Shown one piece after another: positions 27,251 through 36,189 of a stretch of DNA of 64,000 bases. The position numbers and the translations under genes are program-made. The notes beneath the pieces were generated by a model. The model saw only the letters and a list, made by a program, of their open reading frames with translations, did no database searches and had not been told where the DNA came from. Within the stretch, counting starts at the first letter, position 1. Each line of letters opens with the position of its first letter. This DNA is from Phaeovibrio sulfidiphilus (GTDB taxonomy: Bacteria; Pseudomonadota; Alphaproteobacteria; Rhodospirillales; Rhodospirillaceae), in assembly GCF_014861485.1 (NCBI RefSeq), contig NZ_JACZHT010000001.1, forward strand, positions 124,001-188,000, written 5' to 3'.

Positions 27251-27458
27251 GGAACTCTCACACGGGAACCGGAACAGGACACGAAACAGGACGCGGAACA
27301 GGGCGCGCACCGGCCACCGGGCGGGCGGACAGGGCGCCCCGGATGATACAGCCAATCACGCGGCGAACTGAAAACAATGTTGGGCACACCCATAACCGGA
27401 AAAAAGAGCACCTTTCGACCACGCGGACAGGACAAAAGGATACACCGGGCTGAGGGCC

Positions 27459-27690
27459 TGTGGATAACTCTGTGGAAAACTCGCCGGAAAACGCCCCGGG
27501 GCGGGTGTTCCGAAACAAATGCCATCCCCGGGGGGTCTTTTGCGCAAGCAACCCTAAGACGTTGATATATCAAAATACATGGAACCGGAGGAGTCGCCAT
27601 AAGTTTGTACGATTCCAAAAATACGACCCCGTTCTGTGGAAATCAGAGTCACACATCCGGCATGTGAATAATCTCACGGCCTGTTGAGAA
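27459..27690. other. Candidate chromosomal replication origin (DnaA-box array)
   Basis: Consensus DnaA box TGTGGATAA at 27459-27467, then TGTGGAAAA 27471-27479 (12 bp later), TGTGGAAAT 27635-27643, TGTGAATAA 27663-27671 and a weak TGTTGAGAA 27682-27690, all in the same orientation. The pair TGTGGATAAC-TC-TGTGGAAAAC is a typical origin pattern. An AT-rich segment (27555-27580) lies inside, and three GANTC sites occur at 27591, 27611 and 27646. The region 27251-27813 contains no gene. Assignment as oriC is inference; dnaA is 20 kb away, which is normal for alphaproteobacteria. Confidence 0.6.
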
Positions 27691-27813
27691 CTCACGCGCC
27701 CCAGGCGACAGAAACGGGGCCCGGAACGGCCCCGAATACTCGCGATATGACGCCGGTTGATATCCAGGGCCAAACAACAATCATCAGACCACCGGAGAGC
27801 CCGTTGCCCCGGC

Positions 27814-28590
27814 TCACTTTTCCGGTGTTCTCCCGGCCAGCCATCCGGCGGCCGCATCGGGCAAGGCAGCAAGAAGCCAGCTGCCCAGCGCCAGAGGCCA
27901 CGGAAACGAGATCCGGCCCCGGTTGGCCTCCAGCCCCTTGCGGATCAGGCGGGCGGCCCGGTCGGGCTCCATGAGGAACGGCATCCGGAAGCGGTTCACG
28001 TCGGTCATGGGCGTGCGCACGAAGCCCGGGCAGATCACGGACAGCCTCACGCCCCGCGGCTTCAGGCGGGCGCGCATGGCCTCGCCCCAGACCCGGACCG
28101 CCGCCTTGCTGGCGCAATAGGCCGGAGCGCCCGGCATCCCCCGCAGGCCCGCAAGGGAGGCCATGATCGCGATCTGCCCCGAGCCCCGGGGCTCGAGACA
28201 GGCAAGGGCGGGCAGAACCGTGTTGAAAACCCCGTCCACGTTGGTGGCAAAGATCCGGTCGATGGCCGCCCTCGGCTCGGCGGAGTCCGAAAGCCCCGAG
28301 GTGCCGGCGGAAACACCGGCGTTGGCGATCACCAGACCCAGGGGGGACAGGGCATCCGCCTGCCGCACCCAGGCCTCCATGGCGGCGCGGTCACAGACGT
28401 CGATCACGCGGGTGTGGACCTCGGCCCCCCGCAGACGGCAGGCCCCGGCGACCTCCTCCAGCGGACCGGCCCGGCGCGCGCCCAGGAACAGAACCCGATC
28501 GTCGCGGGCGTACTCCAGGGCCAGGGCCGCCCCCAGGCCTCCGGAGGCTCCGGTGATCAGAACGGTGCGAACGAAGGGTCTCCGGGGCAT
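27814..28590 (-). CDS. Short-chain dehydrogenase/reductase family protein
   Basis: 258 residues. The Rossmann motif TGASGGLGAALA, the NAG motif (VIANAGVSAG), the catalytic Ser (IMASLAGLRG), YCASK (Tyr and Lys, written AYCASKAAV) and the PGFVRTPM segment are all present, so it is a classical SDR. The C-terminus (PWPLALGSWLLAALPDAAAGWLAG) is hydrophobic and may contact the membrane, a feature of the group that includes YdfG-like and DltE-like enzymes. The ATG has GTGGAGGACGACC before it. Substrate unknown. It is transcribed toward the putative origin. Confidence 0.9.
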   Translation of the reverse strand: MPRRPFVRTVLITGASGGLGAALALEYARDDRVLFLGARRAGPLEEVAGACRLRGAEVHTRVIDVCDRAAMEAWVRQADALSPLGLVIANAGVSAGTSGLSDSAEPRAAIDRIFATNVDGVFNTVLPALACLEPRGSGQIAIMASLAGLRGMPGAPAYCASKAAVRVWGEAMRARLKPRGVRLSVICPGFVRTPMTDVNRFRMPFLMEPDRAARLIRKGLEANRGRISFPWPLALGSWLLAALPDAAAGWLAGRTPEK

Positions 28591-29069
28591 GGTCGTCCTC
28601 CACTGGGGCCCCGCGCGGGGCCGGTTCTCAACACGCCCCGAGGGGCCAGCCCGGGACACGCGCCGGGCCTTGTCCGCAAGACCCGCCCGGACCGGGGGGC
28701 TCCGGCGCGTCCGGCGCGGACGGGACCGAAGAACCCTGTTCTGAAACACTATTACGGATCAGGGTTACAGAAAGATGAACGGCCACCGCCTCCCTGAGCG
28801 TGCCGCACAGCTCCGGAAATCCCGCGGGACCGGGCGGCGGACTCGGCTGGAAAAAAGCTGGAATCGTTCCTCTGTTCTGTCCAATGACCAAAATTTAAGG
28901 CAAACTCCATGGTAGTTCCCGGCAGAAACGGCCAATATGAACGGTAGAAAAACGATACCTTCGCCAGCGTGACCCGCCCTGCCCTCGCCAGCGTGACCGC
29001 CCTGGCCGATGTCCGGAAAACGGTGTCCCGCAGACCGTACTGTGTGACGTTTATCAGGAACAGACTGGA
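28591..29069. promoter_or_regulatory. Divergent intergenic control region before the two-component genes
   Basis: No gene. Two patterns are visible. CGCCAGCGTGACC occurs as a direct repeat at 28962-28974 and 28986-28998 (24-base period), 71 bases before the response regulator; OmpR-type regulators often bind direct repeats. An imperfect inverted repeat TTCTGAAAC / GTTACAGAA lies at 28739-28747 and 28764-28772. Both are candidates only. Confidence 0.35.
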
Positions 29070-29759
29070 ATGCGAATACTGGTCATTGAAGACGACCCCG
29101 AAGTTTCCGCCCACCTCGTCAAGGGACTTGAGGAAGCGGGCAATGTTGTGGACTCCGTGGACAACGGCCGCGACGGCCTGTACCAGGCAGCGGCCGAGAC
29201 CTATGACCTGCTGATCGTGGACCGGATGCTGCCCGGCGTTGACGGGCTGACCATCATCCGGACCCTGCGGGCCTCGGAGAACACCGTGCCCGTCCTGATC
29301 CTCTCGGCGCTGGGCGAGGTGGACGACCGGGTCAAGGGCCTGCGGGCCGGGGGCGACGACTATCTCGTCAAGCCCTTCGCCTTTTCCGAGCTTCTGGCCC
29401 GGGTGGACGCCCTGTCCCGCCGGGCCACCAGCGGCGGCGGCGAGGGCGAGCAGACCCGGCTGCGCGCCGGAGACCTGGAAATGGACCTCCTGGGCCGGAA
29501 AGTGACCCGATCCGGCAAGACCATCGACCTCCAGCCGCGGGAGTTCCGCCTTCTCGAGTACCTGATGCGCCATGCGGGCCAGGTCGTCACGCGGACCATG
29601 CTGCTGGAGAACGTCTGGAACTATCACTTCGACCCCCAAACGAATGTCGTGGACGTCCACATCTCGCGCCTGCGCCGCAAGATCGACGAGGGTTTCGACC
29701 GCCCGTTCCTCGAGACCGTAAGGGGTGCGGGGTATGTCCTCATCGACAAGCAGAGCTGA
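29070..29759 (+). CDS. OmpR-family response regulator
   Basis: 229 residues. Receiver domain: MRILVIEDDPEV with the acidic pair, phospho-acceptor Asp in LLIVDRMLPG (near 51), conserved Thr/Ser (LILSALG) and Lys (DYLVKPFAF). The C-terminal winged helix (TIDLQPREFRLLEYLMRHAGQVVTRTMLLENVW, then VDVHISRLRRKID) binds DNA. Its 3' end overlaps the kinase gene by 26 bases, so the two are translationally coupled. The signal sensed is unknown. Confidence 0.96.
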   Translation: MRILVIEDDPEVSAHLVKGLEEAGNVVDSVDNGRDGLYQAAAETYDLLIVDRMLPGVDGLTIIRTLRASENTVPVLILSALGEVDDRVKGLRAGGDDYLVKPFAFSELLARVDALSRRATSGGGEGEQTRLRAGDLEMDLLGRKVTRSGKTIDLQPREFRLLEYLMRHAGQVVTRTMLLENVWNYHFDPQTNVVDVHISRLRRKIDEGFDRPFLETVRGAGYVLIDKQS

Positions 29760-32142
29760 GAAACCCGGCCTGCGGTTCCGGCTGTGGCCGCGGAACACCG
29801 CGTTCCGGATTGCCCTGACCTTCCTGCTGCTGTTCGGGAGCGCCTCCACCTTCCTGATGGCGGGGGTGTACTTTGCCACCTCCAGCTTCTTCCTGGCCCA
29901 GGTGGACCAGAGCATCGAGGACGACATTGCCCAGCTGATCTACGCGGGCAAGCACGGCGGCCCCCACGGCATCGCGCGCGGCGTGGTCCGCCAGGTCCGC
30001 CTTGCGGGCGAGCAGCGCTCCATCTTCCTTCTGGCCGGGCCGGGGCACACGCCTCTGGCCGGGAACCTGGCCGAGTGGCCCGATGAGATGCCCGAGGCCG
30101 GATGGGGGATCCTCCCCCGCGAAGCCCTGCACGTGGTGCCCCTGCGCGACCTTCCCGGCGTCTACCCTCCGCCGGACCATGCGGAAAGCGAGCTTCTGCG
30201 CCGGGCCGTGCGCGAGGCAACCGGCCGCTCGTCGGGTGCCAACCTGTTCCCGGGAGGCCCCCGCACCCGCCAGAACGAGGGCAACCAGGTCACGCTGGGA
30301 GAGGAGATCCCCCACCTGAACCTGCGCATCACCCGCAGTGGCGAGCTCGCCCTCGAGTTCCAGGTACCCTGGGGCCCCTTCTCCTCCATCGACGCCCCCG
30401 AGGCCCGCACCCCGATTGACTTCCAGCCCCCTCCCCCGCCCTCGGATGCGGGGTGGCTGTTCGGGCCGTTCGGACCGTTCGGCACCTCCGAACCCCTCTA
30501 CAGTCCCGACCCCCACGACCTGGCCGACGGCGGGGCCTCCTATTCCGCCGTCCGCCTGGTGGCCATCAACCTGCCCGGCGGCTTCTCGCTCCTTGTGGGG
30601 CGGGATCTGGAGCCCATCATCTCCCTGCGCACCCGCATGGCGCGGGCCATCAAGTTCGGCTTGCTGATCATGATGGGGCTGGGGCTCATGGGCGGCATCA
30701 TGATGAGCCAGAGGGTCGCCCGGCGCGTGGAATCCATCAACCGCACCAGTCGCCAGATCATGGCGGGAGACCTGTCACGCCGCGTCCCCGAGGGCCTGGG
30801 TCCGGAGGGGGATGACTTCGACCTGCTCGCGGTCAACCTCAACACCATGCTCTCGCGGATCGAGGCCCTGATGGCCGGCGTGCGCCACGTGTCCGACACC
30901 ATCGCCCACGACCTGCGCACCCCCCTGGCCCGCCTGAGAAACCGGCTGGAGGCCCTGCGCGACCACACGGGCTCGGCCTACTGCCGCGACGAGATTGTGC
31001 TGGCGCTCGCGGAAATCGACGGCCTGCTGTCCACCTTCAACGCGCTGCTGCGCATCGCCCAGATCGAGACCGGGGGCCGGCGGATGGCCTTTGCCCCGGT
31101 GGACCTGGTCCCGGTCCTGGAGGACGTGAGCGAGCTGTACGAGGCCCTTGCCGCCGAGCGCTCCATCACCCTTCATGTCACCCTGCCCCGAAGCGCCCCC
31201 CTGGACGGGGACAAGGATCTGCTGTTCCAGGCCTTTGCCAACCTGCTGGACAACGCGGTCAAGTACTCCCCCGAAGGCGGCGACATCCATGTGGCCCTGA
31301 CCCGGCTGCCGGGAGGACGGATCCTGGGCTCCCGCTACCGCATCACCATTGATGACCAGGGCCCGGGCATTCCCGCAGCCGACCGGGGGCGGGTCTTCGA
31401 GCGCTTCGCCCGCCTGGACGAGGCCCGGGCGACCCCGGGCAGCGGTCTGGGACTGACCATGGTCGCAGCGGTGGTGGACGCCCACTGCGGCAAGATCAGC
31501 CTCGAGGATGCGCCGGGTGGCGGCGGCCTGCGGGTGGTGGTCGAGCTTATGGGCTGCGCCACCGCCGACGACGACCGGGATCCGGACGGCGAGAAGCCCG
31601 CCCACCGGGGATCGGGCAAGGACAAGAGGCGCAAGCGCGCCAAGGGTGCCGAGGCCGCCGGAAAGGGGCCGGACGCCCCGGATGCGGCGACAGCGGGACC
31701 GGCAGCGACAGGACAGGCGGCGGGACAGGCGACGGGGGGACAGGCAGAGCCCTCTGCTGCGCCCGCGACGGGCACCGGGGGGGCCGCGGGCCCGTCTCCG
31801 GACGAGAGCGACTCACCGGAAACGGTGTCCTCACCGGCAGCGCACACCTCAACGGCAACGCCCCGCCCCGCGGAAGCGCACTCCTCTCCGGCAGCGGCAT
31901 CCTCTGCGGACTCTGCGTCCCCGGCCGGGCACCCGGCCACCGACGGCCCCGAGCCTCCGGCTCCCCCGGGCCATTCCGGTCCGGACGCCCCGGCGTCTCC
32001 GGGTCAGGCTTCCTCTGGCCCGGCATCTCCGGCCTCCCCGTCTTCCGAAACGGTGTCTCCCGGTCCGGCGTCCTCCGGGCCCGCCCCATCTGAACCGGCC
32101 TCTCCTGACCCCCGGGCCCCCGGCTCCCGGTCTCCCTCATGA
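29734..32142 (+). CDS. Membrane sensor histidine kinase with long disordered C-terminal tail
   Basis: 802 residues from the ATG at 29734. Membrane helix 1 (about 18-45), a periplasmic domain of about 250 residues with Pro-rich segments, helix 2 (about 305-325), HAMP, then the HisKA motif HDLRTPLARLRNRLEAL with phospho-His near 392. The ATPase part has N box NLLDNAVKYSP, G1 DDQGPGIP and G2 GSGLGLTMV. The catalytic part ends near residue 605; the remaining 197 residues are a basic KDKRRKRAK stretch followed by an Ala/Pro/Ser/Gly tail. Such a tail is unusual in a kinase. It forms a pair with the upstream regulator and overlaps the next gene by ATGA. Confidence 0.93.
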   Translation: MSSSTSRAEKPGLRFRLWPRNTAFRIALTFLLLFGSASTFLMAGVYFATSSFFLAQVDQSIEDDIAQLIYAGKHGGPHGIARGVVRQVRLAGEQRSIFLLAGPGHTPLAGNLAEWPDEMPEAGWGILPREALHVVPLRDLPGVYPPPDHAESELLRRAVREATGRSSGANLFPGGPRTRQNEGNQVTLGEEIPHLNLRITRSGELALEFQVPWGPFSSIDAPEARTPIDFQPPPPPSDAGWLFGPFGPFGTSEPLYSPDPHDLADGGASYSAVRLVAINLPGGFSLLVGRDLEPIISLRTRMARAIKFGLLIMMGLGLMGGIMMSQRVARRVESINRTSRQIMAGDLSRRVPEGLGPEGDDFDLLAVNLNTMLSRIEALMAGVRHVSDTIAHDLRTPLARLRNRLEALRDHTGSAYCRDEIVLALAEIDGLLSTFNALLRIAQIETGGRRMAFAPVDLVPVLEDVSELYEALAAERSITLHVTLPRSAPLDGDKDLLFQAFANLLDNAVKYSPEGGDIHVALTRLPGGRILGSRYRITIDDQGPGIPAADRGRVFERFARLDEARATPGSGLGLTMVAAVVDAHCGKISLEDAPGGGGLRVVVELMGCATADDDRDPDGEKPAHRGSGKDKRRKRAKGAEAAGKGPDAPDAATAGPAATGQAAGQATGGQAEPSAAPATGTGGAAGPSPDESDSPETVSSPAAHTSTATPRPAEAHSSPAAASSADSASPAGHPATDGPEPPAPPGHSGPDAPASPGQASSGPASPASPSSETVSPGPASSGPAPSEPASPDPRAPGSRSPS

Positions 32143-33143
32143 CCGGCCGCCCGGTCTGGCTGTGGACCCTGTCGCCCCCGGAAAACCCCGGGGACGATCT
32201 CCCCGCCCTGATGGACCGGCTCGACGCGCCCACCCGTGCCCGGGTTCTGGAGCTTTCCGACCCCCGGGACCGCTGGGCCCGGGCCGGCGCCCACGCCCTG
32301 CTGCGCAGCCTGCTGTCCCAGCGCCTTGGCGGCGATCCGCACGCCTGGCAGCTTGCCGTGCGGCCCGGGGGCAAGCCGGTCCTTCCGGGGCACACCCTGG
32401 ATTTCAGCCTGTCCCACACCCGAAGCCTGTGCGCGTGCGCCCTTCTCGAGGGCCCCGGAGCCGTGGGCCTGGACCTGGAACCCCGGGACCGGCCCGTCCG
32501 CGCCCTGGCCCTGGCGCGCCGCTTCTTTCACCCGCTTGAAACCCGGGAGCTGGAGGCTCTTGCCGGGCCGGACCGCTCCCGCGCCTTTCTGGACCTCTGG
32601 ACCGCCAAGGAAGCGGTGGTCAAGGCCGCAGGGGGCGGCATCCAGGAAGGGCTGGCCTCCTTCCGGCTGCGGTTGCAGCTGCGCCCGTCGCCCGGACAGG
32701 AACCGGAGCCGGGACCGCGCCCGGACCCGCACCCGGACCCAGCCCCCCACCGGCACGCGGACCCGGACACATGCGGGCCCGCCCGTGCGTCCACCCCCCG
32801 CCCGTCGCCCGGGCTCCATGCGTCCCACCCGTTCCCGCCCCCGCATACAGACCCGGCCTGCCCACCAAAAACCCCGCCGAACAGCCCGCTCCCCGCGGAC
32901 GGGACCGGCATCCTGCTCGCGGGCCCCGAACGCTTCGAGCCGCTCAGCGACTGGACGCTTCTCCATCCCCCCGTCCCCGGGTTCAGCGCCGCCGTTGCCG
33001 TGCGCCGCGCCGGCCCGCCGGCCGTTGTGATCCACCGGCACTTCGACAGCGCCCGAGCCCTTCCCGATCTCGCCCGCAGCCCCGGCCCCCTCCCGGATCC
33101 GGCAGGCTCCTCCCGGGGCGCGGACACTCCGCAAGTCCCCTGA
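32139..33143 (+). CDS. 4'-phosphopantetheinyl transferase superfamily protein (Sfp-like)
   Basis: 334 residues. Sfp/AcpT motifs: LDFSLSHTRSLCACAL (about 87-102), the Mg-binding VGLDLE (about 110-114), FHPLETRELEAL and LWTAKEAVVKAAGGGI (about 152-167). It should transfer the phosphopantetheine arm of CoA to a carrier protein. After the last motif there is an insert of about 75 residues of Pro, His, Asp and Arg, then a final domain (LSDWTLLHPPVPGFSAAVAV) as in other members. It is coupled to the kinase gene through ATGA. No polyketide or peptide synthase is near. Confidence 0.9.
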   Translation: MTGRPVWLWTLSPPENPGDDLPALMDRLDAPTRARVLELSDPRDRWARAGAHALLRSLLSQRLGGDPHAWQLAVRPGGKPVLPGHTLDFSLSHTRSLCACALLEGPGAVGLDLEPRDRPVRALALARRFFHPLETRELEALAGPDRSRAFLDLWTAKEAVVKAAGGGIQEGLASFRLRLQLRPSPGQEPEPGPRPDPHPDPAPHRHADPDTCGPARASTPRPSPGLHASHPFPPPHTDPACPPKTPPNSPLPADGTGILLAGPERFEPLSDWTLLHPPVPGFSAAVAVRRAGPPAVVIHRHFDSARALPDLARSPGPLPDPAGSSRGADTPQVP

Positions 33144-33253
33144 GTGCATACGATTTTCACGTGTCAGCCCCGCCGCAACGCGCTACCATGGAGGCACCCC
33201 GCGCCCCCCGGCCCGGGAAGCCCCGGACACACGAAAGGACACGGGAACGGACC

Positions 33254-36097
33254 ATGGCCACGCAGCCTGTCGTGAATCCGGACGCCATCATCCGCCCCGA
33301 GGCACTGATGGCCGAACTGACCCGGCGGGTCGACGGTCACCCCGGCGCCCGGCAGCGCGGAACCGCCCTGGTGCCGGTCCTGCGCCCCGCCTTCGAGGCA
33401 GGCCAGGCGGAAATCCGCCGCCGCTTCCTGGAGGAGCACGCCACCGGCGCCGCCACGTTCGCCGACAACACATTCCTGACCGATGCCATCTTGCGCCTGG
33501 TGCTGGACTACGCCACCACGTGGGCCTACCCGAGAGCCAGCCGCACCGCAGGCGAGCAGATGAGTGTGCTGGCGGTGGGGGGCTACGGCCGGGGCGAGAT
33601 GTCCCCCTTTTCCGATGTGGACCTGCTGTTCCTCATGCCCTACCGGGCCACACCCCTGCACGAGCAGATGGTGGAGTTCGTCCTCTATTCCCTGTGGGAT
33701 CTGAAGCTGAAGGTCGGTCACGCGGCCCGCTCGGTGGACGAGTGCATCCGCCTTGCAGGCCAGGACACCACCATCATGACCGCGCTTCTGGAGTCCCGGC
33801 TGGTCTGGGGCCAGAAGGAACCGGCCCGGGAGCTTCAGCGGCGCTACATCGCCGAAATCCGCAACGGCCGGGAGGCGGACTTCATCGACGCCAAGCTTCT
33901 GGAGCGGGACCAGCGCCACCGCCGGACCGGCGATACCCGCTATGTCCTGGAGCCCAACATCAAGGACGGCAAGGGGGGCCTGCGGGATCTCCACACCCTC
34001 TTCTGGATTGCCCGGTTCATCTACGGCGTCTCGGACATGGACGACCTGGCCCGCAAGGGCGTCCTGTCCGCCAGCGCGGGGCGCAAGTTCCTGCGGGCCC
34101 GGGACTTCCTGTGGACCGTGCGCTGCCACCTCCACTACCTGGCCGGCCGCCCCGAGGAACGCCTGACCTTCGATCTCCAGCCCGAGATTGCCCGGCGCAT
34201 GGGCTACGCGGACCGCCCCGGCGCCCGGGGGGTGGAGCGTTTCATGCGCCACTACTTCCTGACCGCCCGGACGGTGGGAGACCTGACCCGCATTTTCTGC
34301 GCCCTTCTGGAGGAGCAGCAAAAACGCCGGCCCCTCCTCTCCCTGACGCGCCTTCTGGGCCGCCCCAAGCTGCTGGACGGCTTCCGGGTCGTGTCCGGGC
34401 GCCTGGCCGTAAGCGGCCCCGACGCCTTCCGGAAGGATCCCATGGCCCTGATGCGGATCTTCCGCGTGGCCCAGGAACAGAGGCTGGACATCCACCCGGA
34501 AACCCTCCGGCTGATGACCGAGTCCTTCTCCCTGGTCAAGGGACTGCGGGACAACCCGAAGGCCAACGCCCTGTTCCTGAGCATCCTGACCTCCCACCGG
34601 GATCCGGAGGTCACCTTGCGCCAGATGAGCGAGGCCGGGATCCTCGGGCGCTTCCTGCCGGACTTCGCCCGGGTCACGGCCCAGATGCAGTTCGACATGT
34701 ACCATGTCTACACCACCGACGAGCACACGCTGCGGGCTCTGGGCCTGCTCCACCGGGTGGAGGCGGGCGAGCTCACCGACATGCTGCCCCTGGCCTCCCG
34801 GGAGTTCCATAACATCCAGTCCCGCCGGGCCCTGTTCGTGGCCGTGCTGCTGCACGACATCGCCAAGGGGCGCAAGGGCAACCACTCGGTGAACGGGGCC
34901 GCCCTCGCCCTGGAGATCTGCCCGCGCCTGGGCCTGAGCGACGAGGAAACCGAGACCGTCGCCTGGCTTGTGCGCCACCACCTGCTGATGTCCTCCACCG
35001 CCTTCAACCGGGACCTGGGCAATCCGGAAACCGTGCAGGAGTTCTGCCGCGAGGTCCAGTCCATGGAGCGGCTGCGGCTGCTTCTGGTCCTGACCGCGGT
35101 GGACATTCCCGCCGTCGGGCCCAATGTGTGGAACAACTGGAAGGCCTCCCTGCTGCGGGAGCTGTTCCTGGCCGCCGAGGACGGGCTGACCGGCGGCACC
35201 GCCCGGCCCCGGGATGCCTGCATTACCGAGCGGCGCGCGGTCCTGGCCCAGGCCCTGTCCGACTGGGACGAGCACGAGCGCAATGCCTACATGGCCTCCC
35301 ACTATCCGCCCTACTGGCTCACGTTCGACTCCCTCGCCCACATGCGCCACGCCCGCCTGATCCAGGCCGCCCGGGAGTCCGGGCGCCCGCTCACGGTGGA
35401 CGTCCACGCGGACCCGCATCGCAGCGTCTCGGAGGTCATCGTCTACTCCCCCGACCGGCCCCGCCTGTTCTCGCGGGTGGCCGGGGCCCTGGCGCTGGCC
35501 GGGGTCAACATCCTGGAGGCCCGCATCACCACCATGGTGGACGGCATGGCGCTCGACGTGTTCACCGTCCAGAACGCCGCCGGCGAGGCCCTCGAGAACC
35601 CGGCCCTGATCAAGCGCCTGCAACGCCTGGTCGCCAGCGTCCTGTACGGCGAGACCGATCCGGTGGCCGCCCTGCCCGACGTCCCCGGGCGCCTGCCCGA
35701 GCGCGCCGCCCTGATGACCGTGCCCCCCCGGGTTCTGGTGAACAACCACGCCTCGCGGACCCACACCCTGATCGAGGTCAACGGCCGGGACCGCCCCGGG
35801 TTTCTCTATATCGTGACCAGCACCCTTGCGGACCTGGGGGTCAACGTGTTCTCGGCCCGCATCAACACCTACGGCGAGCGGGTGGTGGACGTGTTCTATG
35901 TGAAGGACAGCTTTGGCATGAAGGTCGAGCACCCGGGAAAGATCGCCCGGATCCGCGAGGCCCTGCTGGAGGCCATCGGCGGCAAGGATCCGAAAGCCGG
36001 GGCGAGCGATGAAACCGCCGCCGGGACACACGAGGGGACGGAGGCCGCCGCCGGGGCGAACGACGGGATGGACGGGCCAACCGAAGCCCGGATGTAG
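33254..36097 (+). CDS. glnD: [Protein-PII] uridylyltransferase / uridylyl-removing enzyme
   Basis: 947 residues, the usual GlnD size. The nucleotidyltransferase motif GGYGRGEMSPFSDVDLLFL lies at about 108-126; the GlnD-specific linker includes NIKDGKGGLRDLHTLFW. The HD hydrolase domain (AVLLHDIAKGRKGNHSVNGA) is near 535, and two ACT domains end the protein (SRVAGALALAGVNILEARI near 735; LYIVTSTLADLGVNVFSARI near 845), which bind glutamine. It modifies PII proteins according to nitrogen status. The ATG at 33254 is chosen by family start; an ATG 22 codons upstream is possible. The tail after IGGKDPK is an Ala/Gly/Glu-rich extension. Confidence 0.96.
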   Translation: MATQPVVNPDAIIRPEALMAELTRRVDGHPGARQRGTALVPVLRPAFEAGQAEIRRRFLEEHATGAATFADNTFLTDAILRLVLDYATTWAYPRASRTAGEQMSVLAVGGYGRGEMSPFSDVDLLFLMPYRATPLHEQMVEFVLYSLWDLKLKVGHAARSVDECIRLAGQDTTIMTALLESRLVWGQKEPARELQRRYIAEIRNGREADFIDAKLLERDQRHRRTGDTRYVLEPNIKDGKGGLRDLHTLFWIARFIYGVSDMDDLARKGVLSASAGRKFLRARDFLWTVRCHLHYLAGRPEERLTFDLQPEIARRMGYADRPGARGVERFMRHYFLTARTVGDLTRIFCALLEEQQKRRPLLSLTRLLGRPKLLDGFRVVSGRLAVSGPDAFRKDPMALMRIFRVAQEQRLDIHPETLRLMTESFSLVKGLRDNPKANALFLSILTSHRDPEVTLRQMSEAGILGRFLPDFARVTAQMQFDMYHVYTTDEHTLRALGLLHRVEAGELTDMLPLASREFHNIQSRRALFVAVLLHDIAKGRKGNHSVNGAALALEICPRLGLSDEETETVAWLVRHHLLMSSTAFNRDLGNPETVQEFCREVQSMERLRLLLVLTAVDIPAVGPNVWNNWKASLLRELFLAAEDGLTGGTARPRDACITERRAVLAQALSDWDEHERNAYMASHYPPYWLTFDSLAHMRHARLIQAARESGRPLTVDVHADPHRSVSEVIVYSPDRPRLFSRVAGALALAGVNILEARITTMVDGMALDVFTVQNAAGEALENPALIKRLQRLVASVLYGETDPVAALPDVPGRLPERAALMTVPPRVLVNNHASRTHTLIEVNGRDRPGFLYIVTSTLADLGVNVFSARINTYGERVVDVFYVKDSFGMKVEHPGKIARIREALLEAIGGKDPKAGASDETAAGTHEGTEAAAGANDGMDGPTEARM

Positions 36098-36151
36098 GGC
36101 AGCGCCCTGCCCCCCCCAACGCCCCCGGGCAGGATGACCCGGACAGCGGAC

Positions 36152-36179
36152 GGCGCCCCCTCCCACGGTCAGGGGCGCC
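36152..36179. terminator. GC-rich hairpin between convergent glnD and aas
   Basis: GGCGCCCC and GGGGCGCC form a perfect eight-pair stem with a 12-base loop between the two converging stop codons. There is no T-run on either side, so termination is only suspected. Confidence 0.4.
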
Positions 36180-36189
36180 GGTTATCCGT

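Noticed and set aside
27251-27355. N-terminal extension of UvrC
   Set aside because: Encoded by short repeats and rich in Arg, Phe and Pro; UvrC homologues start near the chosen ATG.
33164-36166. 1000-codon open frame antisense to glnD
   Set aside because: Sequence is the mirror of GlnD codons (runs of Gly, Gln, His, Val) and contains no motif; glnD is unambiguous.
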